Notes: a model not told the origin generated them from the sequence alone. Shown: positions 1 through 12,032, numbered from the stretch's first letter. The stretch is 64,000 nucleotides of DNA from Arthrinium phaeospermum (GCA_006503535.1 QYRS01000004.1:3472001-3536000); one strand, 5' to 3'. A program made the numbers and translations.

Positions 1-177
1 TGATGGGAATTCATAACCCATATATGTCCAGTTGGCGACGGAAATGATAAGAATGGGAGTGACATAGCGAAATCAAACCACATTCAGTCACTCTTGAATC
101 CCGCATGGAGTAGTGAATCAAATACTACTATCGCCAATGACTCTGGAATATTAACAGGGACACTAAACGCACAAACG

Positions 178-656
178 ATGCACTCCACCTCCATCCTGGT
201 TGCGGCCCTGGCACCGGTCTCGGTCCTGCCGGCGCCGCTTGCCAAACGAGTCCTCATCCCAGCCGCCGACATGAATCCGGCCGACCCGGGCGCGGTGACG
301 AACAATAACAACAACAACGTGGCGGCAGCGGCGCGCCAAACGAACCAGTGGACGATGCGCAACGCCCAGCGCCCCTGCGCGCAAGGCAACACCGCCTGCG
401 CGTGGAACTTCGACATCGACACGGGCGGAGCCTTCTCGAGCCAGCATTGCTCGTTCCGGACGCCCGGGCCGTTTGCCAGCTTCGGCGGCGTCCGGTGCGG
501 CGACTTCCGGATCGGGGTCGGGTACAACTCCGAGGGGTGCTCTCGGTCGTCCGGGCGGGGCTCGTCATCTACCCGGGCTACACGGACCAGCAGCTCAGGG
601 GGGGGCACGTGGTGACGCCGGATCAGGCGTATACGCCTCGGCCGGTGCCTTCGTAG
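178..656 (+). pseudogene. Small secreted cysteine-containing protein, one-base frameshift near 538
   Basis: The ATG at 178 gives a typical signal peptide (hydrophobic after MHSTS, then a Lys-Arg site near residue 24). An upstream in-frame ATG at 94 would bury the signal. The mature part has a Trp-rich start and paired cysteines (about residues 65-105), as in a family of Sordariomycete small secreted proteins of unknown function. The reading frame breaks at the GGGG run at about 535-538. The first frame runs into a Ser/Arg-rich tail, while the next frame continues the family C terminus (VVRAGLVIYPGYTD, then a GG-x-VV-x-PD segment) to the stop at 654-656. One extra G would restore a single product. 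No intron with usable sites can explain the switch. It is either a recent pseudogene or a consensus error. Confidence 0.6.
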
Positions 657-1262
657 GTTGGGTGGGGGCGGGCTGGCTTGCGATGTGGGATGGGCCCGGA
701 GTGGATCGTGGAGAGGGAGTTACACGGGACGGGTTGGAAAGGACTAACGGGAGACATCACAGCTATTCGGTGGACTGGCTTATTTGGTAACCGCAATGAT
801 CCGGATGTTTTCTTGGGTCTGGAGCGTGCGGTTGACTTGCTTGGCTCAGGATATATCTCGTGCCAATCACAGTTGGTATGCGTTGTTCCAATGAACATTT
901 CCCCAATAATGAATTTGTATGTACGCTTGTCCTAGGTACGGTGCCTTATCCGACTGGACAAGCCAGTTAGCACTGTAAGTTTGTAGTCTAGTGTGTAGTA
1001 ATAGAAGTTATCGTGAGCTGTGTGGCTCTAAACTACACAACGTAGCTATCATGGGACTCAGAGAGTTGAAGACTCGAATGAGATTTGAAACTTTGAACTG
1101 TGTATATTCGCCTCCTAACGCTGATATAATGCCTCTGTCTCCAGGGAGGCAATATTTAGACGCGCCATGCCGCCCAGCTTGTGTCGGTGTCAACAGACAA
1201 GGGCGGCCAGGAAGTACTCTCAAGGGCTTGATCTACCACCTACCGTATTTGTAGAGTCGTAC
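657..1262. other. Intergenic, no gene seen
   Basis: Convergent gap between the secreted-protein locus and the F-box gene. Only short unconserved open frames are present. Confidence 0.6.
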
Positions 1263-2528
1263 TCAGCGTGACGGACCACCGAGTTGGTCCTCCCTCCATT
1301 TCTTGTGCGCGCATGTTAGGGATCGATTACGATCGAAGCGGCAAATGACATCCCATGGCGACCCTTCGACCTCGCTATCCATTACCATACGGTCCCAGTT
1401 TTGGAACCAAGGGCCTATGTACAAGTCCTGCCGCACTGAGTAGACGTCATGCTCTTCGACACGCCGCTCCTCAACCCATTCGTTGTCCACATGGGGTGAT
1501 GCATGGTCCTGGGGGAAATCGTGGCGGGGGTGACGGATCCCGTCCCCTAGCGTGGCAAAGTCCCGAAGTTTGGACAGGATCAGGCTTTCCCGCGTCGGAC
1601 ATGGACTTTGAATTAGCTCGGCGGCGAACTGCATCCCGAACGAGGTCAGGTAGCGCATGAATTTCTCATCATCGAAGAAGAAGTCGGACAGTCTCGCATG
1701 GCTGACGTCCATCGGAGGTTGATGATCTTCCCGCCGGGGCGAGTGCAGCAGCGTTGGTGTACTCTCCAGGTCAGACAGTTCCAGGTCTGCTTCTAGAGGC
1801 CACTGCTCACCTAACAAGGCAAAAAGACTGCCCCGGTGCATATTGTGCACATACTGGATGGCGGGGAAGAAGTTCGGTACGTTGGCGAACCGTAACGTCT
1901 CGAGCTGGCGTTGCGGGAAGCCGTACTGCGTTTGAGACGACCCTCTGGGCTCGTCCCATGTGCCGATATGGAGCGCTCGGCTCCCGTGATAGAAAAGCCG
2001 ACAGTAGAGCTCATACCCAAGGAACCCTTCTTGTAGCATGTAGTGTTCCTCCATACCCAGCTGCGACGGCACCGGCTCCGTTTCGTGACCCAAATTCCAA
2101 AAAGGCGCTCGTGCATGGCTTACCATGGCGCCCCAGCGCTCCGCCCGGACCTTCTCGACAAGAACGTCTACCTCGTCGCAGACGTCGCCTAAGGTGGCCA
2201 ACATGGCCAGGTTTGAAGGCCAGGCCCTGATAAAGCCGGGCGAACTGTCGGTTAGATCTGGGAATGCGAGCCGGACGCGATGCTCGTACTCCGCGGTGGA
2301 CTTGCATTGCTTCTCCAGGAGGCGCAGTCGGGCAATGGCGCACGCCTCTGGTGGTCGGGGAACCGGGGAGAGATGTAGACGTATCTGTCTTACGACGGGA
2401 TTGCGGTACCACTGGAAGACTCGGAAGGCGTGTGACGATGCCGTGACCAAGGCAAGCAGGTCTTGTGGGCGACACTGGTACATCAGCTCCAAGTAAAGCT
2501 CGTTGGGAAGATCTTGGAATCTGGCCAT
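1263..2528 (-). CDS. F-box protein
   Basis: Single-exon gene of 421 aa starting MARFQDLPNELYLELMY. Residues about 5-45 form an F-box-like segment: LPNEL, a middle helix with DLLALVTAS, then FRVFQWYRNPVVR. F-box proteins usually bind Skp1 and present substrates to an SCF ubiquitin ligase. The rest has no repeats or other domain I recognise, apart from several Trp-rich patches. Fungal genomes carry many such one-exon F-box genes with divergent C termini. The ATG is the first in frame and the F-box begins right after it. The substrate is unknown. Confidence 0.75.
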   Translation of the reverse strand: MARFQDLPNELYLELMYQCRPQDLLALVTASSHAFRVFQWYRNPVVRQIRLHLSPVPRPPEACAIARLRLLEKQCKSTAEYEHRVRLAFPDLTDSSPGFIRAWPSNLAMLATLGDVCDEVDVLVEKVRAERWGAMVSHARAPFWNLGHETEPVPSQLGMEEHYMLQEGFLGYELYCRLFYHGSRALHIGTWDEPRGSSQTQYGFPQRQLETLRFANVPNFFPAIQYVHNMHRGSLFALLGEQWPLEADLELSDLESTPTLLHSPRREDHQPPMDVSHARLSDFFFDDEKFMRYLTSFGMQFAAELIQSPCPTRESLILSKLRDFATLGDGIRHPRHDFPQDHASPHVDNEWVEERRVEEHDVYSVRQDLYIGPWFQNWDRMVMDSEVEGSPWDVICRFDRNRSLTCAHKKWREDQLGGPSR

Positions 2529-3089
2529 TTTAGTCTATCGGCGACTAGACAGCAGTTACTGGAGAAGAGAAGAAAAAAAGGAGGGAAAATAGAAAGAAAA
2601 GAAAAGAGCACAACAAATAAACAGGGAGGAGAGACGAGTGTAATATAGCTGATTAAATAAAAGGTTTCTCCATTACCGGCTCTCATGTGGAGCTGGACGC
2701 ACTAGAGTTTATCGGCTGCAAGGCGCTTCATGGAGTATATCGCACAGCCTTGGCGACTCCGGACTGGCTTTGGATGTTGACGAGACCTTCCCAGACACTG
2801 CGTCTCAGGAATATCCCAGGCAATCGATCGGTGTCTGTCGCACAACGGAGAGCAACAAATGGTATATAAAGTGCCAACTAGAAGAATAAAGGAAAAATAC
2901 AAGAAAAATATAATAGCATTGCGGTGTTCATATATATGTGCACCAAAGTAACGGCTAGCGCAGCATGCATGCCAGCCGTGTCAGGGGGCTTACCCCTGAC
3001 CCCACTGCGACAGCGTCACAGTGGCGACCACACCTCAAACAGACATTCCCTGTTCATCACACCGAGTTAATCACCGTAAAAAGGGGCCC
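2529..3089. other. Intergenic, no gene seen
   Basis: Upstream region of the F-box gene and downstream region of the membrane protein gene. It has an A-rich stretch near 2565-2620 and no coding signal on either strand. Confidence 0.55.
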
Positions 3090-4467
3090 CTAAATAAGTA
3101 TGTTGGTGGTCGAGCTGGTCTCACTAACCCCGTCATCTTCGGCCTTCCCATGGTGTACGATCTGGGTCTCGACCGTCTTCCGGATCCCGTCGCTCTCCAC
3201 GCTGCCGTCGTAGATGTGACCGAACCCGGCTTCTGGGTCGTAGCGCGCCCGGTTGGCGGTGACGCATGTGACCATCCTGTGATGATGGGCGTTTGCTCCC
3301 TCATGGTCGGCGGTCCGGTAGTATTGGGATACCTTGTGGGGTCGGCCGTGGGCCGAGTGGCCGGATACGGATGTGTCTCGGACGACTTTGACGATGAGGC
3401 TGGCCACGTTCATCTCGATGTACAGCTTCATGAGATAGGTCAGTGGATGGAATTGGAGGTAGCTGGATGCATGTCAGCCACAGGGCCCCAAAAAGGTGGT
3501 ATTCGAGCGTCGTGTCGGTGTGGAGCAGAAACATACACAACAGGGCTCGGCATGAAGGTGGCCCCCATCAGCACCGCGTCCAGGAGCACCGAGATAATGA
3601 CCATGCAGATGTTGAAATGGAAGAGGCGGTTGTACTTGGTGAGGCCGTTGGCGAGCAGTCGCGACCGGACAAGATGGATGAAGTAGATGTTGAGGGACAG
3701 ATCCACGGCCAAGAAAACCCCCTTCTCGGCTTTGTCCCAGATGACGTTGGTTTCCACGTAAATCGGGCTGATCTGGAGGCGGGCGGGGATCCAGATGAAG
3801 AATCCGCTGATGTTGATGGCGCCCACGATGGCGGCCACTGACCACCGGACCTTGGCTGCTTTCGTGACCGGGACCATGAGGAGTGCTATTCGATTGATGA
3901 TGATCTGGAGTATGAACTGGATCTGCATACACCAAAAGAAGACTGGGAGAACGGAAGGTCAGTTGACTGGTTTACTCCAAGAGGAGGAGCACGATCCCAG
4001 GCTCATGACTGCTTACGGATAAAGAAGAACACCCAAAAGCTGTTACACAGACAGTCAATAGACCACTCAACTCATTCTGACCGGGGTAGGAGGAGTGCTG
4101 ACCTGGGTTGTATGATAGTCGATAGAAAAAGGTAGCTAATGATGCCGAAACAATTGCTCCCCAGCCATTCAAGCCACACCATCTAATGCCAGTCCTCGTA
4201 TTAGCCGTCAATAGGAATAGGGACGCGACTACCTATTATCGAGAATCCTTCAGCCATGGGGAAGTGGGATGTGTGAGCACCACTCACGATGATGTATGCG
4301 TTGAATATCTTGCCCCTTTTGTACGCATCCCATGTTTGGTATCCGGCCTTGGTCGCCGTGAAAAACCCCAATGATATGCAGAAGCCGAAGATGATGCTGA
4401 CAATGTTGGTCTCGCTGCTGTTGGGCGTCTCATCGTGGTAGTGCGGGGGGACGAGGAAGCCGGCCAT
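3090..4467 (-). CDS. Fungal multi-pass membrane protein, five exons
   Basis: Five exons join in frame: 4288-4467, 4103-4182, 4017-4039, 3537-3942 and 3090-3462, giving 353 aa. All junctions are GT-AG. Exon 3 is only 23 nt, and without it the frame cannot continue. The product has about six or seven hydrophobic segments: FGFCISLGFF, the exon 2 helix ending STIIQP, SFWVFFFILFFW, QIIINRIALLM, WSVAAIVGAINISGFF, an ICMVIISVLLDAVLM stretch, and MASLIVKVV-like NVASLIVKVV near the C terminus. The tail is hydrophilic and His-rich. It matches a widespread fungal integral membrane family without an assigned function. Some resemblance to heptahelical receptors is topological only. Confidence 0.75.
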
Positions 4468-6920
4468 CGTCTCGATGGCTTCGATATTATGTTGATGCGA
4501 ATGATGTTTCCCCAGGTCTTATAAAGATCAGTGCCTGGGTTAGAATTTCCCCATTAGACCAGACGAATCCAAACAACTTGGTACGGTAGAAATGCAATGT
4601 TGTTGTTCCTACATTCTGGTGCGACCAGCGATAACGCGTGGGATGGCACTCAGGCGTCTATATGGCTGGATTTGCAGCGTGGGCGCTAGTTGGGAGTTCA
4701 GATGGAATGGTGTTCCGACTTACAGGGATGTCCGGGATTAACCACATATTGACCCTATGCATTTAGCAGTCGATCTCGCGGAATAGCAACGATAGTTCGA
4801 ATCTAACGCAGCAATGCATACAGCCCAGCGACTCGCGCTGCATCGCTTGATGCGAACTTGTTCAATTTTACGGTTATATCAAGGCAGTCTCGCCGCTATA
4901 CTGGCGCCAAGTCCGCCTGGCCAGCTCTGTTAATCGTTTATATCTCTCTGCCAATTCACTGTTTAGTTCCTGCAAGTTTACTGGTACCTCTCAGCCACAG
5001 GTCGGGAGGTAGGCCTACCCTAGAAGTTCGTCGCCCGGGGAAGCCCATGGGAAGGCCCCGAATGACTGGGATGGGAAGCGTTTAGCTTTTGGCATGCCTT
5101 AGTCCACCGATCCATCAAACGTTATGAGAGGGCTTCAATCGAACCTTATTTGTTGATCGTCGCAAGGATGCAAAACCCGGGGAACTGGTAGTGTCTTACA
5201 TAATCTATTGGACTGAACTGGGTGGAACTTCCCTTCGACGACGAGTAATGGCAGTCTGGATTCTGGAATTCAGATATTGATATCGACAGGTTGGGGCTTC
5301 GGATGTAGGCAATTGCAATAGTGTTGTGAACTTGATAGAATATGAGCTATCTATCAATGATCGCCGGAGGGCTAAATTTCTAGGACTTGTCTATCAGGGC
5401 CAGGCACATCTTCATACTACAATGCTGGCATGCATAGCGGCTTAGTAACACCATATGTAACCATCATGTTAGGCAATACATATTTGGTCACGACGTCAAG
5501 TAGCCCTAAACACTAAGATAGATATATGGGGTAAGCCTCGTGCAGCAGCGCTGATGATAGGCAGTTCGAATTATACTTTTGACGAATCATCTTAGCGTTG
5601 GGGGCCCAGACCCCAGGCTAGATCTGCACGTTTCAACTAATCAAATGGGTGTGCCTACTTACTTAGTCAGGACACGAGAGAAGCAAGTCAAGCTCGAGAT
5701 TCCTGGCGTGATTGGTAATTTTTGTTCTGCTGGTGTGGAGGTGCATGCAGGTACGGGCATCGAACGGGGCAGGGCGGGCAGCCGGGCTAGGGAGGAACGG
5801 GACAACCGAGTCCCAATGAGGCGTCTGGGTTATCGCCCGGAACAGAGTAGCTGCCATTAAGCCTGGTCGTTCTGACCTCGTGGCATGTCGCGATCGTGAA
5901 ATGAGGAGAGCTGTTACGTTTAGATTGCGGCTTACTGCACCGGCGTGCGGCGACTAGCATCCGCACCTGCCCTTGCTGAACGACCCGAAGCCGGAAGTGC
6001 GTCTCGCCTGCTTACCTACATATCCTGAGACATGTCCAGGAGGAGAAGAAGAGCAGCATTGGCGGCGTTCTGGCCAGCAGCATCAGGTGGTGCGACTGAC
6101 TGCGAAAGGGGCGAGTGCAGGGCGTGATGATGGAGTCGAATGGTCATCTCGGGTAATTACTGACTGGCGGAATGCGCAAACCCTCAAGGAACCTGCAACT
6201 TTTCGCGGACCGTGCCGCGGAGCTCGCCGACGGTTGCATAGTCGTCAGTGAAGCCGGACCGCAACCCGAACCCGTTGACACAGACCTCGCGACCACCGGG
6301 ACTACTAGAGTGGGAGAGAAAGGATGCAGTCACCGACAGGCTGGCTAGCCTCTGTTGGGTTCGGCCTTGTGGTTGCATTTGGGGCTAAATATGCAGTTCC
6401 CGTATATCCACAGAAACGCGGCCGGATATCAGGATGGTCCAGGGATGTTCGACACACTCTTCAACAGCATCCCGTTCTCCCGTTGACGGTGAGCGTAAAG
6501 CGGACCAAGGCAAGCACTCTCTCTAATAACGTTCTAGGTCAAATTAAGCAAACTCGGGAGGATTTGCGCCCACCCAAGGAAATAATGGATGGCCAAAAAG
6601 GGCAAAAGTGAAAAACATACAACACCGAGGATTCCCAGGTCGTCACCGACCCTAGTACTAATTCGGCTCTCTGCTGCTTATATATGGGAGAGCGGACGGG
6701 ATCCCTAGTATTCAGCAGGATGTGGTCGTATGTGAAAGAGACTGCTTCTAAGGGGCACTATGTACCACAAATCAAGCTGCATCGACCACAGAGGCAACCG
6801 CAGCGAAGCACGCCACAGGACCATACCAACGGGCAGCTGCTCGGTAGGGATAAATGACACCAGCAACTCTTTTTATTAGATATTAGATGACATATAAGTA
6901 TGTACATACCCATCCATCCC
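4468..6920. other. Long intergenic region, no supported gene
   Basis: About 2.4 kb between the start of the membrane protein gene and the 3' end of the carboxylesterase. Open frames are short, overlap on both strands and show no family motif. No terminal repeats or transposase fragments were recognised. Confidence 0.5.
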
Positions 6921-8623
6921 TCAAGTCCAAAGCTTCTCCTGCAAGTACTCGAACTGCTCCCTCCGGTAATCATCCGCCTGCTCATACGCGAGCGTCGTCA
7001 CATTGGCATCAAACACGAGATTCTGCGCCCCCTCCTCCGACTTGTATACAGGCCACGCCACCCCCTCGCTCCCCGCCGTCGCGTGGTGGTTGGGGTCCAG
7101 CGTCGTCACGAAGCTGACCCACATGCGCGACATGAGGTCCGCGAGCCGGAAGAAGGCCTCGGGCTTGCCGCCGAACGGGTTGACGGCGACGGCGGTGTCG
7201 TACCCGAGCCCCGCCGTGTTGTCAAAGACGTAGGCGACCTCCTGGAAGTGCGTCGACCCGGAGATCGGCGCGATGCCCGTCGACAGCACGTTGAACCCGT
7301 ACGTGTAGGCCGGCAGGCCCGCCGCGGCCCACGCGGCGGCCCAGGCGCGCCGCGGGGCCTGGTAGCCCCGGTCCCCCGCAAAGGCCGCGACGCGCTTCCA
7401 CATGGCGCCGTAGCCGGCCAGCTCGCCCTCGGGCCGGCCCTCGAACGTCGCGGGGATGCCCAGCGACGGGTCGTCGGGGTACAGCGCCGACAGCTCCGCG
7501 ATGGTCGCGTTGCCGGCGCCGCCTGAGCGCAGGTAGGCCTCCCACTGCGCCGTCGTGTTGACGCCCTTGGTGCCGAAGGCGGTGCCCTCGTCGAAGTTGG
7601 TGCCGATGATGACGGGCACGTGGACGAACTTGCCGTCCCGGACCATCTGCCACCGCGGGCCCCGGATGAAGTCGCCGTCGACCGTGGGGCTCGAGAACGT
7701 CGGCGAGGTCGTGCTGTTCAGGACGTTGCTCAGGTCCCAGCTGGGCACCTCCCGCAGGCACTGGAGGGTGTCGGCGGCGCCGCCGCAGTCGGTCTTGCTG
7801 ACGAGGGTGTCGTAGTACTGCTGCCAGGTCAGGGCGCCCGTGTCCACCTCCCCAAAGTCGGTCTCGTACCCGGTGCCGCTCTGCATGATGGCGGCGCGGT
7901 AGAGCCCCTCGTCGCGGCCCCGAAGGCGAAGAGCTGGGCCGCCACGCTGCGCGCCCCGGCGCTCTCGCCCCAGATGGTGACCTGCTGCGGGTCGCCGCCA
8001 AAGGCCGCAATGTTGTCGCGCACCCACCGGATCGCCAGGTGCTGGTCGCGGAAGCCCAGGTTGCCGGCGCCGGCCGCCCGCACCTCGTCGCTGAAGAGGA
8101 AACCCCAGGCGTGCAGCCGGTAGTTCATGCTGGCCGCGATCATGGGCCGGCCCATCCGGACGGACTGGTCGACGATGCGGGAGAGGTTGTACCGCGGGTC
8201 GCTGGAGCCGCCGTTGGTGAGGCCGCCGCCGTGGATCCACAGCGCGACGGGCAGCTTGGTGCTGTTATCGCCTTTCCCGACGCCATGCGGCCGGACCACG
8301 TTGATGGTCAGGCAGTCCTCCGAGACGTAGTTGCCCAGGACCCAGGTGTCGCTGCCGTAGCCGAAGCATTGCGGCGAGTACTCCGTCGCGTTGCGCAGAC
8401 CGTCCCAACTCTCGTTGAGCGGCTGAGGGGCGCGGAATCGGAGGTCACCGGTAGGCGGCTGGGCATAAGGAATCCCTAAGAAGTTGTCCTGGTTGTAAGT
8501 GGGATTGAGGACGCCGTAGTAGGAGCCATTCTGGACTGTCGCGACGGGTTTCGAATCGCATGCAGTACGAGCGCATGCCAAGCCTGCCAAGAGGGAAACA
8601 GCGACCATGCTGGATTTCGCCAT
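6921..8623 (-). CDS. Secreted type-B carboxylesterase/lipase, apparent one-base frameshift
   Basis: The N-terminal frame (8623 to about 7920) starts with a signal peptide ending near residue 20. It then carries the oxyanion-hole motif HGGGLTNGG and the nucleophile motif GESAG. The second frame, from about 7917 to the stop at 6921, continues with the catalytic acid in NFDEGT and the catalytic His in STHFQEVAYVF. The two frames meet at the C run at 7918-7921; one extra base would give a single protein of about 567 aa, a normal length for the alpha/beta-hydrolase carboxylesterase/cholinesterase family. These enzymes hydrolyse carboxylic esters outside the cell. Because the triad is complete across the break, a consensus error is as likely as a real pseudogene. 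Confidence 0.8.
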
Positions 8624-9425
8624 GGTGCGAGAACGAGGTAACAGTGCCAGAGAACGAGAGAATCCTGGATCGGCGTGTCCAGCACTCCCCTGACTGTCCG
8701 CCGGCGCGGCATGCGGCCTTTATACCTCGACTTCCCTGATGCAGGGCATCGCATCGTACCCGGCACAGACATCGTGTGCCGAGCCCCTCCTCCTCTCAAA
8801 TCTCCTCATGGTCATATGGTCATTGCCGACGTGCCATGGGGTGCTATCGGTCCTTTTCGCCAAAGACCTGGCCGGTTGGCGGGCAAACCCGCAGCGTGAA
8901 CAGGTTGCGGGGAAGTCCAATCTCTGGGGCTCGATGGGGGACCCCAGACAAATCCCCACTGAACTCCCGGCAGCGTGGTTAAGAAATTAGCAGTGCGCAG
9001 GCCCTCTGCCGTAGCAGGCTTAGCGAGGTCGCAGCGGTCCTGGGCGCCACGATTCAGGGGGCCCACGGCAATTACAGTGCCTGAATCACAGCGCCATCCA
9101 TTGCTAATAGCGTCGGAAAAAGTCCGACCCGTGGCCTCTTGCGTCTACGGAAGCGGGATGGATCTTGCATTCATTCCAGAAACGATCGAACCATCGCTCA
9201 AGACGTGACAGTAAGTATTGGGTGGTATCACGTTTATTATTCAACAGCCGAAGAACCCCTGTTCAATCAATTCGCAAGCGTACAAGGGCGCGCTAGGAAC
9301 CTTTGGCCCCTCCTCTCCTGTTGTGTCGCACGGGCACGCCCATTCTATCGACACCTCGTCGCGCGCGCGCTCAATCACGCGTCATCGCAGCTGTCAGCGC
9401 ACACACATCGACGTCGACAGCGACG
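8624..9425. promoter_or_regulatory. Divergent promoter region
   Basis: Lies between the minus-strand esterase and the plus-strand HTH gene. On the minus strand a TATA-like GTATAAAGG (rc of 8719-8727) sits about 100 bp upstream of the esterase ATG. No open frame here looks coding. Confidence 0.4.
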
Positions 9426-10070
9426 ATGCCGCCGACACCCCCGGTACCGGGAAAGCCGCTTTCCCAAGGCTGGCGCGATCGAATATGCGAGCTCCATCGT
9501 GTCGGCTTCGGGTACAAGTCGATTAAAACAGAGCACCCGGAGCTTAACCTCTCTACCATTAGGTATACCATTCGCATGGAGAAGCGCCGCGTGGACAACG
9601 CCTGTCTCCCTAAACCCGGCCGGCCGAAGAAAAAACGAGGGACTGAAGAAGGGGACGCCGCACCGCCCCAGGAAACAGAGGCGACCGCCACTGAGGCCGC
9701 AGACGCCTCGATCGCCACCGAGACCGCAGACGCCTCGACCGCGACAGTGACAATGCCACGAACCGGACCCACGCCACCCGTAAAGGGGAAGCCGCTCTCG
9801 CAAGGCTGGCGCGACCGGATATGCGAGCTCCGTCGGATCGGGTTCGGCTACAAATCCATCAAGTCGCAGCACCCGGAGCTTGACCTCTCCACCATCAGGT
9901 ACACCATCCGCATGGAGAAGTACCGCGTCGACAATGCAAATCGCCGGCCCCCCGGCCGGCCGAAGAAAAAACGAGACCCTGTGGTGCTGCCTCAGGAAAC
10001 GGAAGAAGTGGCCGTGGCCACCGAGGAGGCCGCCGAGGAGGCCGCGGAGGAGGACGAGCAGACCGCGTAG
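9426..10070 (+). CDS. Tandem transposase-like HTH plus AT-hook-like protein
   Basis: 214 aa from the ATG at 9426; an upstream in-frame ATG at 9303 would add 41 low-complexity residues. The protein has two copies of one module of about 60 aa, at residues 8-70 and 118-180. Each runs GKPLSQGWRDRICEL, a helix-turn-helix-like stretch (GFGYKSIK...HPEL), LSTIRYTIRMEK, then a basic GRPKKKR end that resembles an AT-hook. The helix pattern resembles the N-terminal DNA-binding region of fungal Tc1/mariner-type transposases, but no DDE catalytic domain follows. Ala/Thr/Glu-rich linkers join the copies, and the C terminus is acidic. It is probably a nuclear DNA-binding protein from a captured transposase domain; that role is inferred. 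Confidence 0.55.
   Translation: MPPTPPVPGKPLSQGWRDRICELHRVGFGYKSIKTEHPELNLSTIRYTIRMEKRRVDNACLPKPGRPKKKRGTEEGDAAPPQETEATATEAADASIATETADASTATVTMPRTGPTPPVKGKPLSQGWRDRICELRRIGFGYKSIKSQHPELDLSTIRYTIRMEKYRVDNANRRPPGRPKKKRDPVVLPQETEEVAVATEEAAEEAAEEDEQTA
9436..9975 (+). repeat. Internal tandem duplication, about 200 bp units
   Basis: The stretch at about 9448-9640 recurs at about 9778-9970 with mostly third-position differences and identical GAAGAAAAAACGAG ends. It encodes the two HTH/AT-hook modules. Confidence 0.75.
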
Positions 10071-10400
10071 GAATGGAGAGCCAGGCCTGCGCTGCGGTAC
10101 ATATCGAACACCTCGCAACAGTCCTTGCATAAGCCCATTTTCGGATGCGCCCCTGTATGCATGCGTGAAAACGGGGATTACGACGCTAGAAGGACTGATT
10201 GATGTTGGCTTCGGGTCTTTATTTTTGTCCTTGCCGAGGATAGTGGAAATGATGCGCATTTCGATGACAGCAGTGACCCCGCATCTTCTCCTGCGGTCGG
10301 CGTCCAGTCACCAGTGGACCGCGAATCTCAATGCCCAGGAAGAACAGCCTCTGGGCAGATGCCAGTTACACTGAAGGGTCGTGTTGCACGAATTGACACG
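10071..10400. promoter_or_regulatory. Intergenic upstream of P450
   Basis: 330 bp between the HTH gene and the P450, co-oriented. No additional gene is seen. Confidence 0.4.
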
Positions 10401-12032
10401 ATGCAACAATCTCTACTCTACGTGGTGTGTTTTTGCGCTCCTTTTCTGGTTCTTTTGCTTTGGAGCTTTCTGAAAACGGCCACCTCCGCAACCCGCTCAA
10501 TCCCGGGCCCCCGAATCGCCCGCTTCACGCGACTCTGGTACTTCAAGAAAGTCTGGGACGGTTCTTGGCACCACGACAACATCGCGCTGCACCGGAAGTA
10601 TGGCCCCGTCGTCCGCGTCGCGCCGGGCTGGTTCTCCCTATCGGCGCCGGATAAAGAAGTGTACGGCATCGCGTCGCGCTTCCCCAAGAGCGACTGGTAC
10701 CAGGGCTGGAAGCACCCGGACCCGGACCGCTGGACCCTGTTCCCGGACCAGGACGTCCGGCGCCACGCCGCGACGCGCCGCCGCTTCCAGGCGCTCTACA
10801 GCATGAGCGCGCTGCTCTCGTACGAGCCCTACGTCGACCGCGGCATCGACCTCTTCCTCGCGCGCATGGCCGAGTTCGCTCATGCGGGCGAGGCCGAGGC
10901 CGTCGACCTGGCGCACTGGTTCCAGTGCTTCGCGTTCGACGTCCTGGGCGACATGACCTACTCCCGGCGCTTCGGCTTCCTGGACCGCGGCGAGGATGTT
11001 GGTGGTATGATGGGGGCCCTGGAGAGGTCGATGCCGTACTCGACGCTGGTGGGCATCTACCCTCGGCTGCATCCCTACCTGTACCCGCTGCTGGAGAAGG
11101 TCCCCGGTAGCGGCGCGGCGGGCAGGACGTATCTGATGGGGTTCGTCGGCCAGAGGATCGCGGCCCGGAACGAGGCGAGGGCGAAGCTTGGTAGAGTCGA
11201 CGGCAAGAAGCCGCCCGCCACTGCGGACAGCGGTGCACCGCGGGACTTCTTGGACAAGCTGATGGATACGCACGACGAGGACCCGGAGAAGGTCACGCCG
11301 CGCCATATCTTCATGATGGGCCTCAGCAACATCATTGCCGGCTCCGACACCACTTCGATATCACTATCCGCCATCTTGTGGTACCTTGTCACGACGCCCG
11401 AGTCCATGTCCAAGCTGAGGAGCGAGGTGGACTCGCAGCCCCGAACCCAAGAAGACAAGATCGCGTTCAAGACAGCCAACACTCGCATGCCGTACCTGCA
11501 AGCGGTCATCAAGGAGGCGCTGCGACTGCACCCGGCCGTGGGGCTGCCCATGTGGCGAGTGGTTCCCCAGGGCGGTGCCACCCTATCCGGACAGTACTTC
11601 GAGGCCGGGTCCGTCGTCGGGATTAATGCGTGGGTGGCTCACTACGATCGCGGTGTGTGGGGAGACGATGCCGGGGTGTTTCGCCCGGAGCGGTGGATCG
11701 AGGCGGAGGGAAGGGATCCGGCGCGTCTTCGACGGATGGAAGCGCATTACATGCCCGTAAGTCGTAACACATTCCCCTACTACGTCTATCTACCAGACCC
11801 TGCACGGGAAGTCGGTGCAGGTCAATGCTAACCCATCGTGTCGCAGTTCGGGCTGGGGTCCAGGACCTGCATTGGCCGCCACATTTCGACGCTGGAGATA
11901 TGTAAACTCATACCCGAGCTCGTGGCCAAATTTGACATTGGGTTGGCTATGCCTCGCTCCGAGTGGAAGTCGAGGAACTATTGGTTTGTCAAGCCCGAGA
12001 AGCTTTTAGTCAAATTGTCACCTAGAACATGA
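10401..12032 (+). CDS. Cytochrome P450, pisatin-demethylase-like
   Basis: Two exons, 10401-11756 and 11847-12032, give 513 aa. The intron is GTAAGT...TCGCAG, 90 nt. The N-terminal hydrophobic anchor (residues about 5-25) is followed by the proline hinge IPGPRIARF. The I-helix has AGSDTTSISLS, the K-helix KEALRLHP (ExxR), the region after it FRPERW, and the haem loop FGLGSRTCIG with the thiolate Cys at about residue 460. The overall pattern fits fungal ER-bound monooxygenases of the pisatin demethylase/benzoate hydroxylase type. The start at 10401 gives the normal membrane anchor directly. Its substrate cannot be told from sequence, and no biosynthetic backbone gene is nearby. Confidence 0.9.

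Noticed and set aside
4858..6611. Several 75-95 codon frames in the 4.5-6.9 kb gap
   Set aside because: Short, overlapping on both strands, with no hydrophobic pattern, motif or splice logic.
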